NCBI RefSeq assembly: GCF_027853965.1
Contig: NZ_JAQGLB010000014.1
Location: 62,001 to 126,000 of the forward strand
Source: Saccharopolyspora indica
GTDB lineage: Bacteria > Actinomycetota > Actinomycetes > Mycobacteriales > Pseudonocardiaceae
Direction of reading: 5' to 3'
DNA length: 64,000 nt
A program made the position numbers and the translations under genes. Each line of letters opens with the position of its first letter. The first letter of the stretch is position 1. Shown here in pieces: positions 38,436 to 47,003 of this stretch. The notes below the pieces were generated by a model, which searched no databases, was not told the origin of the DNA, and worked only from the letters and a program-made list of their open reading frames with translations.

Positions 38436-39694
38436 CGACCACGGTGACCAGCGAACCGACGAAGGTTCCGCAGCAGTCCGCCGGGCGGCGGATGCCGGGC
38501 TGGGCGCGCGTCCTGCTGTGGGTGGTGGTCGCGTTCGTGGCGGTGTCGATCGCCTCCTACCAGACCGGCGTGCCGCAGCTGACCTCCTCGGGAACCATCC
38601 AGTCCGCGGTGCGGCTGGGCATCCCGATCCTGCTGGCCGCGCTGGGCGGGCTGTGGGCCGAACGCGCCGGGATCATCAACATCGGCCTGGAAGGCATGAT
38701 GATCCTCGGCACCTGGGGCGGCGCCTGGGCCGGCTACCAGTGGGGACCCGTCGCCGGGCTGGTCGCGGCGGCCGTGTTCGGCGCGCTGGGCGGCCTGGTG
38801 CACGCGATCGCCACGGTGACCTTCGGGGTCAACCACATCGTGTCCGGCGTGGCGATCAACCTGCTGGGCGCGGGCATCGCGAAGTACCTCTCGACGCTGG
38901 TGTTCGAACCGATCTCGCGCAACCCGCGGGAATCGCCGGCGGTGCCGAAGTTCGACACCTACTCGGCGGAACCGCTGGGCAGCTGGCTGCAACAGCTGGA
39001 GGACATGCAGCGGGTGGGCATCTCCGACGTGGCGGGCATCCTCGGCGGCCTGGTCACCGCGGTATCGCCGCTGACCATGCTGGCCTACCTGCTGGTGCCG
39101 GTCAGCTACCTGGTGCTGTGGCGCTCGCCGTTCGGGCTGCGGCTGCGGTCCTGCGGGGAGAACCCGGTCGCGGCGGAGTCGCTCGGGGTCAACGTCTACC
39201 GGTACAAGTACCTCGCGGTGATCGTCTCCGGGGCGCTGGCCGGGATCGGTGGCGCGGCGCTGATCCTCAACCCGGGCCAGGCGGGCTACCTGGAGGGGCA
39301 GACCAACAACCGCGGCTACATCGGCCTGGCCGCGATGATCTTCGGCAACTGGCGGCCCGGCGGCCTGCTCGGCGGCGCGGCGCTGTTCGGCTACTCCGAC
39401 GGCCTCCAGCTGCGCAGCGGCGGGACCAGCGTGCACGCGCTGTTCTACGGTGCGACGCTGCTGCTCGTGGTGGTCGCGGCGGTGCAGGTGTGGCGACGCA
39501 GCTGGTTCGCCGCCGGTCTCTCGCTGGTCGCGGCGGCGGCGATGTACGCGGTGTACTGGTACACCGACGAGCTGCCCACGGAGCTCACGGCCTACACGCC
39601 GCACCTGGTGACGCTGGTGGTCTTGGGCGTGGCATCGCAACGACTGCGACCACCCGCGGCCAACGGCCTGCAATACCGCAGGGGAGTCGATTAG
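38432..39694 (+). CDS. Nucleoside ABC transporter permease 2
   Basis: This 420-residue BPD_transp_2 permease has the family loop RAGIINIGLEGMMILG, FGVNHIVSGVAINLLGAG, and LGVNVYRYKYLAVIVSGAL. Several further membrane segments at the C-terminus make it longer than its partner. GTG start with GGAGGTGA seven bases upstream. Its stop (TAG) shares a base with the GTG of cdd, so uptake and cytidine deamination are made from one transcript. Confidence 0.92.
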   Translation: MTTTVTSEPTKVPQQSAGRRMPGWARVLLWVVVAFVAVSIASYQTGVPQLTSSGTIQSAVRLGIPILLAALGGLWAERAGIINIGLEGMMILGTWGGAWAGYQWGPVAGLVAAAVFGALGGLVHAIATVTFGVNHIVSGVAINLLGAGIAKYLSTLVFEPISRNPRESPAVPKFDTYSAEPLGSWLQQLEDMQRVGISDVAGILGGLVTAVSPLTMLAYLLVPVSYLVLWRSPFGLRLRSCGENPVAAESLGVNVYRYKYLAVIVSGALAGIGGAALILNPGQAGYLEGQTNNRGYIGLAAMIFGNWRPGGLLGGAALFGYSDGLQLRSGGTSVHALFYGATLLLVVVAAVQVWRRSWFAAGLSLVAAAAMYAVYWYTDELPTELTAYTPHLVTLVVLGVASQRLRPPAANGLQYRRGVD

Positions 39695-40071
39695 TGACCG
39701 CAGTGGACTGGGAAGCGCTGCGCGCGGCGGCGGTGGAGGCCGCCGCTCTGGCGTACTGCCCGTACTCCGGCCTGCAGGTCGGCGCGGCGGCGTTGTGCGA
39801 CGACGGCCGCATCGTGACCGGCTGCAACGTGGAGAACGCCTCCTACGGCATCACCCTGTGCGCCGAGTGCACGATGGCAGGCCAGCTTCGCCTGACCGGC
39901 GGAGGCCGCTTCGTCGCGGTGGCCTGCCGGAGCGGCGCGGGAGACCTCTTGATGCCCTGCGGTCGCTGCCGCCAGATCCTCCAAGAACTCGGCGGCCCGG
40001 ACTGCCTCGTCGACACACCCCGGGGTGTCCTCCCCATGACTGAAGTCCTCCCCGACGCCTTCGAGCTGTAG
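39694..40071 (+). CDS. cdd: Cytidine deaminase
   Basis: A 125-residue protein of the homotetrameric class. The zinc ligands are Cys in TLCAECTMAG (with catalytic Glu) and two Cys in PCGRCRQIL, and CPYSGLQVGAAAL and GCNVENASYG form the substrate site. It deaminates cytidine and deoxycytidine to uridine forms. It is translationally coupled to permease 2. In the ancestral order deoA probably followed directly; an islet now intervenes. Confidence 0.95.
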   Translation: MTAVDWEALRAAAVEAAALAYCPYSGLQVGAAALCDDGRIVTGCNVENASYGITLCAECTMAGQLRLTGGGRFVAVACRSGAGDLLMPCGRCRQILQELGGPDCLVDTPRGVLPMTEVLPDAFEL

Positions 40072-40073
40072 GC

Positions 40074-40086
40074 GAACTTTGCAGAC
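40074..40086. repeat. Flanking direct repeat of the islet, left
   Basis: GAACTTTGCAGAC, followed four bases later by GTGTAT, occurs just after cdd. A near-identical GAACTTTTGCAGAC with a later GTGTAT is at 40932 before deoA. The pair brackets a lower-GC stretch with one gene, as expected of an inserted segment. Confidence 0.45.
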
Positions 40087-40193
40087 GCCGTGTATGGTTG
40101 GCCCCGAGAGTTCGGCACCGTGGGTGTCGAGCGAGTCGTAGCGGCAGGTGCACCCGGGGCAGACCGGGACCCTGCCGTTGCGCATTTCTGGAG

Positions 40194-40832
40194 TCAGCAC
40201 TCGATCGCTAATTCGATCTCGTACAGTCGCTTGGCTAGCAGATCACGGTAGTCGTTGAGTCCTTCACGACTTGATCGCACTGCACCGGCGATGATGTCAG
40301 CGGCCCAGAACAGCGCGTCACTCTTCCCGGGAACATGTTCGACGTGAAAGACGGCACCAGCAGGGAGTTGGTGTCGAGCAGCGCGCACGGTCGTCACATC
40401 ACGTTCGTTCAGGCTCGGTGTACGACTCTCCATCAGCAGGTGGCTGACCTCGTAGCTGTAGAGCTCGTGGACGAGTCCGGTAAGGCAAAGGGCGCGGGCG
40501 CGCTCTTGGCGGCGTGCGGGCACCGGAGACCCGACTGTGACGATGTGAAAACCATCCAGATCGGCCACGGTCTTGGCTGCGTTGTGCTTCTCCTGGGCGG
40601 TCATTTCATGCCAGTGCAATTTCTTCGTCTTACGACTACCACGAAGCTCGTGCATCGCTGCTCTGACCTCGTGATGTGTCGCGTTCTCGAAGATCACGGT
40701 CGCGATGATGTAGTAGCCACCGAGTGCAGCTTCGCGAAACGACTCGTCGGCAAATGCTTGTCTGCCTGCCTCGGTGGAGAACATCTCGCGCAGCCTAGCG
40801 GTTGGGGCCGACTGCGGGAGTTCAGCGGGCAC
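40194..40832 (-). CDS. DUF3800-like hypothetical protein in a lower-GC islet
   Basis: The predicted product has 212 residues with an N-terminal acidic motif (AFADESFREAALGGYYIIA) reminiscent of the DUF3800 DES(G) strand, and a C-terminal LFWAADIIAGAVRSSREG, which resembles that family's AD..AG motif. DUF3800 proteins may have an RNase H-like fold; some occur in mobile or defence settings. The start could be the GTG at 40832 or the ATG at residue 17 (MFSTEAGR). Codon use and GC are clearly below the neighbours, and it is antisense to the surrounding nucleoside genes, which suggests acquisition by transfer. Confidence 0.6.
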   Translation of the reverse strand: MPAELPQSAPTARLREMFSTEAGRQAFADESFREAALGGYYIIATVIFENATHHEVRAAMHELRGSRKTKKLHWHEMTAQEKHNAAKTVADLDGFHIVTVGSPVPARRQERARALCLTGLVHELYSYEVSHLLMESRTPSLNERDVTTVRAARHQLPAGAVFHVEHVPGKSDALFWAADIIAGAVRSSREGLNDYRDLLAKRLYEIELAIEC

Positions 40833-40931
40833 TCTGCTCTGCGTGCGGTGAACGCCTGAAAGTGATGTTTCAACTGGGGTTTCGGGCCGCTTCGCGTGGC
40901 AGCAGCGACTTCGATCGCTTCGGCCGGGCCG

Positions 40932-40945
40932 GAACTTTTGCAGAC
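40932..40945. repeat. Flanking direct repeat of the islet, right
   Basis: GAACTTTTGCAGAC matches the copy after cdd with one extra T. Here it also forms part of a likely deoA promoter: TTGCAG, 17 bp, TGTATC. The left copy would then be a broken remnant of the same promoter. Confidence 0.45.
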
Positions 40946-41027
40946 TTCACCCGTTTGCGGTGTATCTGTTCGGAGGGTTCGGTTCTCTATATATACGAGA
41001 GGATTCCGACGGGCTGAGGAGGCTGGC

Positions 41028-42308
41028 ATGCATTCTGCGGTCGACGTGATCCGGGTGAAGCGGGACGGCGGTCGGCTCAGCGATGAGCAGATCGACTGGG
41101 TCGTCGACGCCTACACGCGCGGGCAGGTGGCGGACGAGCAGATGGCTGCGTTGGCGATGGCCGTGCTGCTGCGCGGCATGACACCGGAGGAGACCGCGCG
41201 GTGGACCGCGGCGATGGTCGCCTCCGGCGAGGTGTTAGCGCTCGGTTCGGTTCGACGGCCCACTGTGGACAAGCACTCCACCGGTGGTGTCGGGGACAAG
41301 ATCACCTTGCCGCTGACGCCGTTGGTGGCCGCGTGCGGTGCCGCCGTGCCGCAGCTGTCCGGGCGCGGATTGGGGCACACCGGCGGGACTTTGGACAAGC
41401 TGGAGTCCATTCCCGGCTGGCGGGCGCAGCTCTCGGTGGCGGAGGTGCGCGCGCAGCTCGACGAGGTCGGGGCGGTGGTGTGCGCGGCGACGGAAGGACT
41501 GGCGCCTGCCGACCGGAAGCTCTACGCCCTGCGCGACGTGACGGGCACCGTCGAGTCGATCCCGCTGATCGCCAGCTCGATCATGAGCAAGAAGATCGCC
41601 GAAGGCGTGCAATCGCTGGTGCTGGACGTCAAGTGCGGCTCCGGCGCGTTCATGAAGGATCTCGACCAGGCGCGGGAACTGGCCACCGCGCTGGTGGAGA
41701 TCGGCAGCGCCAGCGGTCTGCGCACCAGCGCGCTCATCACCGACATGTCCGTGCCGCTGGGCCGGGCCGTCGGCAACGCGCTGGAGGTCGCCGAAGCGGT
41801 CGACGTGCTGCGCGGCGGTGGCCCGCCGGACGTCGTGGAGCTGACGCTGGCTCTGGCCCGCGAGATGCTCGACCACGCTGGTCTGTCCGATGTGGACCCG
41901 GCAGATGCGCTGGCGGACGGCCGGGCGTACGACTCGTGGCGCCGGATGATCGAGGCGCAGGGCGGTGATCCGGCGGCGGAACTGCCGCGGGCGCGGCACA
42001 TCGACGTGCTCACCGCGCCGCAGAGCGGAGTGCTGACCGGGCTCGACGCGTTCGCCGTCGGCATCGCGGCCTGGCGACTGGGCGCTGGCAGAGCCCGCAA
42101 GGAGGACGACGTCGACCACGCCGCAGGCGTCCTGTGCCTGGCCAAGCCGGGCGACACCGTGACCGCGGGGCAGCCGCTGCTGGAGCTGCACACCGACCGG
42201 CCGGAAACCGTTGCGGGAGCTCGTGAAGCGCTGCGGGGCGCATACGAGATCAGCGGCGCCGACCGGAGGTCGACGCCGCTGATCCTGGACCGGGTGGTCG
42301 CGAGCTGA
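41028..42308 (+). CDS. deoA: Thymidine phosphorylase
   Basis: The 426-residue protein contains the pyrimidine nucleoside phosphorylase signature SGRGLGHTGGTLDKLESIPG (20 residues, about 112-131), the phosphate-binding KHSTGGVGDK and the base site SSIMSKKIAEG, plus the C-terminal PYNP domain. It converts thymidine and deoxyuridine with phosphate to base and 2-deoxyribose 1-phosphate. GAGGAGG before the ATG at 41028. It continues the nucleoside block after the islet. Confidence 0.96.
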   Translation: MHSAVDVIRVKRDGGRLSDEQIDWVVDAYTRGQVADEQMAALAMAVLLRGMTPEETARWTAAMVASGEVLALGSVRRPTVDKHSTGGVGDKITLPLTPLVAACGAAVPQLSGRGLGHTGGTLDKLESIPGWRAQLSVAEVRAQLDEVGAVVCAATEGLAPADRKLYALRDVTGTVESIPLIASSIMSKKIAEGVQSLVLDVKCGSGAFMKDLDQARELATALVEIGSASGLRTSALITDMSVPLGRAVGNALEVAEAVDVLRGGGPPDVVELTLALAREMLDHAGLSDVDPADALADGRAYDSWRRMIEAQGGDPAAELPRARHIDVLTAPQSGVLTGLDAFAVGIAAWRLGAGRARKEDDVDHAAGVLCLAKPGDTVTAGQPLLELHTDRPETVAGAREALRGAYEISGADRRSTPLILDRVVAS

Positions 42309-42462
42309 CGAGGGGCGGCCCGGAGGACTGTTCGTGGTCGCCGCGACGGAGCCACGTTCATCAGTCAAACCGCGGCCGCGAAGCCTGACCGGCACCGCGC
42401 TGCGCGGGTCGCATGCGCCGCAGGCGCATAACCCACCTACGGCGCTTGCACCGCCGCGGGTT

Positions 42463-42598
42463 CTCAGCGTTCGCCTGGCGAGGACAGCCCGTTCGTCGTG
42501 TATTTGGACATACATGAGAACGGGATCCCGGAGCCAGGCGGGCGCTGAGGTTCCGCTACCCGCATCGCTAAGCAGGGCGAGCCTGGAAACCGCTGGTC
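42463..42598. repeat. Family C element, copy 1, with a large imperfect stem
   Basis: The part from about 42504 shares blocks with 46901-47003: CAT(A/G)CAT, then CGGGNNCCCGGAG, CCAGGCGGGCGCTG, CCGC(T/C)ACCCGCA(T/C)CGC and GAGCCTGGAA(A)CCGCT. CCAGGC and GCCTGG make its ends complementary. In addition CTCAGCGTTCGCCTGGC at 42463 pairs with GCCAGGCGGGCGCTGAG at 42533, and CCCGTTC with GAACGGG inside, forming a stem of about 87 nt. It fills the gap between deoA and the convergent coiled-coil gene; no gene seen. Confidence 0.65.
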
Positions 42599-43790
42599 AG
42601 GCGCTTTCGGCGGTGAAGTCGTCTTCGCCGTCGGTGATCGCCTTGTCGGTGGTGTCGCGCTTGGCGCTCTTCGAGCGGCCGCGGCGCTGCTGGCGGGGCA
42701 GCGTGGTGGGCGGCGGCGGGGCCGAGGGCGCGCTGCCGCCGAGGATCAGCTCGGCGAAGGTCGCCATGGCCTCGTCGAGCTGCCCGGCGTGGCGCCGCTC
42801 GCTCTCCTCGTTGGCCTCGCGCACCAGGGCGTTCAGCGCGTCGCTGTCCGGGCGCGACGAGAGCGTGCCCGACAGCTGCGTGAGGTTCTTCGACAGCGTG
42901 CCGCCGAGGTCGCCGAGACCGGTCTTGACGCCCTCTTCGACGGTGTCGAGGCGGTTGGTGAAGCCCTGTTCGACGGTGTCGATCCGGGTGTTGACGTTGT
43001 CCTCGACCTGGTCCAGGCGGGAGGAGACCTCGCCCAGCCGGTTGGTGAGGTGCTCCAGGCGGTCGGCCAGCTTGTCCAGCTTGTCGGTCGGGTCCACCGC
43101 GGGGCGGGCCGCGAGCTGGTCGAGCTTGGCGTCCAGCTGGTCGCGGGTGCCGGAGACGGCGTCGGCGAGCACGTTCTGCGCGCTGCCGGTGGACTCGGCG
43201 ACCGCGCGCTGCAGGGCCTCGCGGGTGCCGTCGAGGTGCTCGTGCACGCCCTCGTCGATCTCGGCGAAGCGGCCGCGCAGGCTGGTCTCCAGGGAGTCGA
43301 TGCGCTCGCGCACCGGGCCGTGCACGGTCGCGGGCAGCGACTCCAGCCGGCCGTCCTGCTTGTCCAGGTGCAGCCCCAGCTCGTCCAGGCGCTTGTGGAT
43401 GTGGCCGAGCTTGTCCTCCAGGCCGTCCATCCGGCCGACCACGCCGTCCATCCGCCCGGAGACCCCGTCGAGTCGGCCGTCGAGCTGGGCGAACGGTTTG
43501 GCCAGCTTGTCCACCAGGCCGTCGACCGAGCCCTTCAGCTCGAGCAGCGCGCCGTCGTGCGCTTCGAGCTTGGCCAGGGCTTCGTCGAGTCGTTCGGCCA
43601 GCACGCTGACTTCGGTGCGGTCCGGCAGCTCGGACAGGCGCTTGCGCACGGAGCCCAGGGACTCCAGCGGCGAGAGCCGGGCGTGGATCTCGTCCAGGGC
43701 GTCGAAGATCTGCTGTTGTTCGCTCTCGCGGATCTCAGCCGCACGCGTGAGCATGTTCCGCATGCGGTCGAACGACATGTTCTCGGTCAC
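42597..43790 (-). CDS. Long coiled-coil protein of unknown function
   Basis: This 397-residue protein is almost entirely heptad-like. Repeats such as RLDGVSGRMDGVVGRMDGLE, KLDKLADRLEHLTNRLGEV and VNTRIDTVEQGFTNRLDTVE predict a long coiled coil from about 30 to 340. A Pro-rich basic C-terminus follows (PPPPTTLPRQQRRGRSKSAK). There is no signal or membrane segment, so it is likely a cytoplasmic rod. It may start at the second Met (MSFDRMRNM). It sits between deoA and add but in the opposite orientation. It resembles scaffolding or partition-associated coiled coils only in general form. Confidence 0.75.
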   Translation of the reverse strand: MTENMSFDRMRNMLTRAAEIRESEQQQIFDALDEIHARLSPLESLGSVRKRLSELPDRTEVSVLAERLDEALAKLEAHDGALLELKGSVDGLVDKLAKPFAQLDGRLDGVSGRMDGVVGRMDGLEDKLGHIHKRLDELGLHLDKQDGRLESLPATVHGPVRERIDSLETSLRGRFAEIDEGVHEHLDGTREALQRAVAESTGSAQNVLADAVSGTRDQLDAKLDQLAARPAVDPTDKLDKLADRLEHLTNRLGEVSSRLDQVEDNVNTRIDTVEQGFTNRLDTVEEGVKTGLGDLGGTLSKNLTQLSGTLSSRPDSDALNALVREANEESERRHAGQLDEAMATFAELILGGSAPSAPPPPTTLPRQQRRGRSKSAKRDTTDKAITDGEDDFTAESA

Positions 43791-44113
43791 GGCTAGGGGC
43801 GTCCTTCGTCGAGGGGAGGTGAGGACTCACCGAGCCTAGCCATTCACTTCTCGTGTTCCCAGGCACCCCCCGATACATTGCGTCACCACTTCCCGGGAGT
43901 TGACTCCATTCGGAGCAGCATTATTCGGCCAAGAAGTCCAGTCGACTCGCCGCCGATTGCGTTAAGCGTTGTAATTGGGTCCATCCGGGTGAGTTTTGCG
44001 TGACGGTCGTCCGGCTTGCCGAACTCCGGAAACCCGGAGTTCTCGAAGTTGTGACCAGGTTTTCGCTGGTAGCTGACAGTGAACCCGATACTCGCCCCCT
44101 GTAACGTGGATGC
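43791..44113. other. Divergent intergenic region upstream of the coiled-coil gene and add
   Basis: In 323 bp no gene is seen. A possible plus-strand promoter, TTGACT and TATTCG with 16 bp between them, lies at about 43898-43925, which would give add a leader of nearly 190 nt. The region is less GC-rich than the flanking genes. No clear operator palindrome was found. Confidence 0.4.
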
Positions 44114-45202
44114 ATGTCGACTCCGGTGAACCTGAACACCATCCGGCAGGCGCCCAAGGTGCTGCTGCACGACCACCTCGACGGTGGGCTGCGGCCGCAG
44201 ACCGTGATCGATCTGGCGCAGGCTGCCGGGTACTCCGAACTCCCCCACGAAGACCCCGTTGAGCTGGGCAACTGGTTCGAAGCGGCGGCGGATTCCGGAT
44301 CGCTGGAGCGGTACCTGGAGACCTTCGCGCACACCGTGGCGGTGATGCAGACGGAGGAGGCCCTGGCCCGCGTCGCGGCCGAGTGCGCCGAGGACCTGGC
44401 CGAGGACGGCGTGGTGTACGCCGAGGTCCGCTACGCCCCGGAGCTGTTCCAGGAGGGCGGGCTCACCCTGGACCAGATCGTGCAGGCGGTCCAGGACGGA
44501 TTCCGGGCGGGCGAGCAGCGCGCCGCGGCCGCCGGGAAACGTATCCGAATCGGTACCTTGCTGTGCGCGATGCGGCAGAACGCGCGCTCGCTGGAAATCG
44601 CCGAGCTCGCCGTCCGGTACCGGGACGCGGAAGTCGTCGGCTTCGACATCGCTGGTCCGGAAGCCGGATTCCCGCCCACCCGAAACCTGGACGCGTTCGA
44701 ATACCTGCGCCAGCAGAACGCGCATTTCACCATTCACGCCGGTGAGGCCTTCGGGCTCCCGTCGATCTGGGAGGCCATCCAGCACTGCGGTGCGGAACGG
44801 CTCGGGCACGGCGTCCGCATCGTCGACGACATCAAGGTCGACGAGGACGGGTCGGTGCACCTGGGCCGGCTGGCGTCCTACGTGCGGGACCGGCGGATCC
44901 CGCTGGAGATGTGCCCGTCGTCGAACCTGCAGACGGGGGCGGCCGCGTCGATGGCCGAGCACCCCATCGGACTGCTGGCGAAGCTGCGCTTCCGGGTCAC
45001 GGTGAACACCGACAACCGGTTGATGAGCCACTGCTCGATGTCCGGCGAGTTCGCCGCGCTGCACGAGGCCTTCGGCTACGGCTGGGAGGAGATGCAGTGG
45101 TTCACGGTGAACGCGATGAAGTCGTCGTTCATCGGCTTCGACGAGCGGTTGGCGCTGATCAACGACGTGATCAAGCCCGGCTACGCGGCGCTGCTGGGCT
45201 GA
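44114..45202 (+). CDS. add: Adenosine deaminase
   Basis: The 362-residue zinc enzyme has the metal-binding [10 protein letters not shown] near the N-terminus, then [12 protein letters not shown] (catalytic Glu and zinc His), HGVRIVDD, and the C-terminal VNTDNRLMS with the Asp ligand. It converts adenosine and deoxyadenosine to inosine forms. Its position beside deoA, cdd and the BMP transporter places it in purine nucleoside use. An IclR gene follows on the same strand. Confidence 0.95.
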   Translation: MSTPVNLNTIRQAPKVLLHDHLDGGLRPQTVIDLAQAAGYSELPHEDPVELGNWFEAAADSGSLERYLETFAHTVAVMQTEEALARVAAECAEDLAEDGVVYAEVRYAPELFQEGGLTLDQIVQAVQDGFRAGEQRAAAAGKRIRIGTLLCAMRQNARSLEIAELAVRYRDAEVVGFDIAGPEAGFPPTRNLDAFEYLRQQNAHFTIHAGEAFGLPSIWEAIQHCGAERLGHGVRIVDDIKVDEDGSVHLGRLASYVRDRRIPLEMCPSSNLQTGAAASMAEHPIGLLAKLRFRVTVNTDNRLMSHCSMSGEFAALHEAFGYGWEEMQWFTVNAMKSSFIGFDERLALINDVIKPGYAALLG

Positions 45203-45327
45203 TCGGGCGTCGCGCATCGTCCGAAAGGGGCTGCGCGGGCGTCGTCGTCGGTGGATACTGCCAGGCCTGAACGCGATTCGTGTATGGCGCGAGAACTGCG
45301 GCGCCGCGCAGAGCCCGGGAGGGAACC

Positions 45328-46089
45328 GTGGCACGGGGTGGCGAACCAACGCTGATCACGTCGGTGCAGCGCGCTCTTCGGTTGCTGGAAGCGGTCAGCG
45401 AGCAGGCGTCGGGCACCACCGCGAAGCACCTGTCCAGGCGGACCGGCATCGCGCTGCCCACCACCTACCACCTGCTGCGCACCCTGGTGCACGAGGGATA
45501 TCTCGAAAAGCTCGACGACGGGGCGTTCATCATCGGCGAGCAGGTGGCCGGACTGCACTCGGCTGCGCAGGACCAGGGCCTGCGCAGCCGGATCCGCTCG
45601 GTGATGACCCAGCTGCGCGACGACCTGAACGCGGCGGTCTACCTGGCCCACTACAGCGACGGCGAGGTGGTGGTGACCGACATCGTCGACAGCCCGCGCA
45701 TTCCGCGGGTGGACACGTGGGCCGACTTCAAGCAGGCCGCGCACGCCACCGCGATCGGGAAGTGCCTGCTGTCCGGGCTGAGCCGGGCCGAACGCGCGGA
45801 CCACTTCGACCGCTACCCGCCCGCGGACCTCACCCCGCGCACGATCACCCGGATCCACGACCTGATCGACAGCCCGGAGCACCCGGTGGTCGCCGACACC
45901 GAGGAGTACTCGCTGGGCACTGCGTGCTTGGCGGCGCCGGTCCTGGGCGCCGGTTCGCCGATGACGCTGGCGATTTCGTTCCCGGCGCGCAAGCTCGCCG
46001 CGGCTTCCTACGAAGCGCCGCTGCGCGTGGCGGCCGGCGAGGTCTCCAGGAAGATCGCGGTGACCGGCGAGTTTCCCACTGCTGGGTGA
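45328..46089 (+). CDS. IclR family transcriptional regulator
   Basis: The 253-residue protein has an N-terminal winged helix (SVQRALRLLEAVSEQASGTT, then LSRRTGIALPTTYHLLRTLV) and a C-terminal IclR effector domain (AHATAIGKCLLSGLSRAER, EEYSLGTACLAAPVLG). GTG at 45328 is chosen because GGGAGGGA precedes it; an ATG at 45280 has none. IclR proteins sense small carbon metabolites. Its location after add suggests, without proof, a role in nucleoside or purine catabolism. Confidence 0.9.
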   Translation: MARGGEPTLITSVQRALRLLEAVSEQASGTTAKHLSRRTGIALPTTYHLLRTLVHEGYLEKLDDGAFIIGEQVAGLHSAAQDQGLRSRIRSVMTQLRDDLNAAVYLAHYSDGEVVVTDIVDSPRIPRVDTWADFKQAAHATAIGKCLLSGLSRAERADHFDRYPPADLTPRTITRIHDLIDSPEHPVVADTEEYSLGTACLAAPVLGAGSPMTLAISFPARKLAAASYEAPLRVAAGEVSRKIAVTGEFPTAG

Positions 46090-46201
46090 TCTTCGCGCGG
46101 TGGTGCTCAACCCACCTGCGCGCAATCACTATCTGAAATATTCCACCTTGTTCGAGGCCGGGCACTTCGCGAGCATCTTTCGCAGCGGGGGCGTATTCGG
46201 T

Positions 46202-46219
46202 GAGGGGCGTCAACCCCTC
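46202..46219 (+). promoter_or_regulatory. Leader hairpin before the sigma factor gene
   Basis: GAGGGG and CCCCTC flank a 6-nt loop about 40 bp before the sigma gene start, and an outer GTGAGGG/CCCTCAC adds symmetry. It could affect translation or mRNA stability. Confidence 0.3.
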
Positions 46220-46257
46220 GGCGACGTCCCTCACCGGTGCAAAGGCTGAGGGGAACC

Positions 46258-46860
46258 ATGTACGCGGGCGACGACGGGGCACTGCTCGAAGCGGTCCGGA
46301 TCGGCTCGTCCGAGGCATTCGCCGAACTGTACGCCCGGCACCGCGCGGCTGCGCGGACGATGGCCAAGCAGGTCGCGCCGACTCCGGCCGATGTGGACGA
46401 CCTGGTCGCCGAGGCCTTCGCGAACATCCTGGACGTCCTGCGGCGCGGGGCGGGACCGGACACGGCCTTCCGCGCCTACCTGCTCACCACCATCCGGAAC
46501 CTGGCGGCCGCGGCCAGCAGCCGCGAGCGCCGCGTGCACCTGGCCCCCGAGCTCGACGGCCTGCACCCGGAGGAAACCCTGCCGTTCGTCGACCCGGCGG
46601 TGGCGGAGCTGGAGCGGAACCTGATCAAGCAGGCCTTCTCCCGGCTGCCGCGGCGCTGGCGCCACGTGCTCTGGTACGTGGAGGTGGAGAAGCAGACCCC
46701 GGCCGAGGTGGGCAAGCGCTTCGGGATCAGCCGCAACAGCGCGGCGGCGCTGACCTACCGGGCTCGAAAGGGCTTGCGCGAGGCCTACACCCAGGTGTGC
46801 CGCGGCGAACCGGCCCAGCGCCGCCTCGCGGCCCCGGGCCAGCTCCTCGCCGCAGCCTGA
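46258..46860 (+). CDS. Sigma-70 family (ECF-like) RNA polymerase sigma factor
   Basis: The 200-residue protein has region 2 (SEAFAELYARHRAAARTMAK, VDDLVAEAFANILDVLRRG, FRAYLLTTIRNLAAA) and region 4 (FSRLPRRWRHVLWYVEVEKQ, VGKRFGISRNSAAALTYRA). It lacks regions 1 and 3, as ECF factors do. The ATG at 46258 has GAGGGGA upstream. No anti-sigma factor gene adjoins it: the next gene is convergent. The C-terminal tail is about 25 residues long (RLAAPGQLLAAA), too short for an inhibitory domain. Target promoters unknown. Confidence 0.88.
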   Translation: MYAGDDGALLEAVRIGSSEAFAELYARHRAAARTMAKQVAPTPADVDDLVAEAFANILDVLRRGAGPDTAFRAYLLTTIRNLAAAASSRERRVHLAPELDGLHPEETLPFVDPAVAELERNLIKQAFSRLPRRWRHVLWYVEVEKQTPAEVGKRFGISRNSAAALTYRARKGLREAYTQVCRGEPAQRRLAAPGQLLAAA

Positions 46861-46900
46861 TTCCTGCGGTTCCCAGACCTGTCTTGCGCGGCAACACCGG

Positions 46901-47003
46901 TCTGGTCATGCATCAGGCCGGGCACCCGGAGTCCAGGCGGGCGCTGTAACTCCCGCAGGGGGCCGCCACCCGCACCGCCACCCAAAACGAGCCTGGAACC
47001 GCT
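46901..47003. repeat. Family C element, copy 2 (between convergent genes)
   Basis: It shares with 42504-42598 the blocks CATGCAT, CGGGCACCCGGAG, CCAGGCGGGCGCTG, ACCCGCACCGC and GAGCCTGGAACCGCT. Like copy 1 it lies between the ends of convergent genes (sigma factor and acidic protein). CCAGGC near the start and GCCTGG near the end can pair, so a terminator role is possible. Confidence 0.65.
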
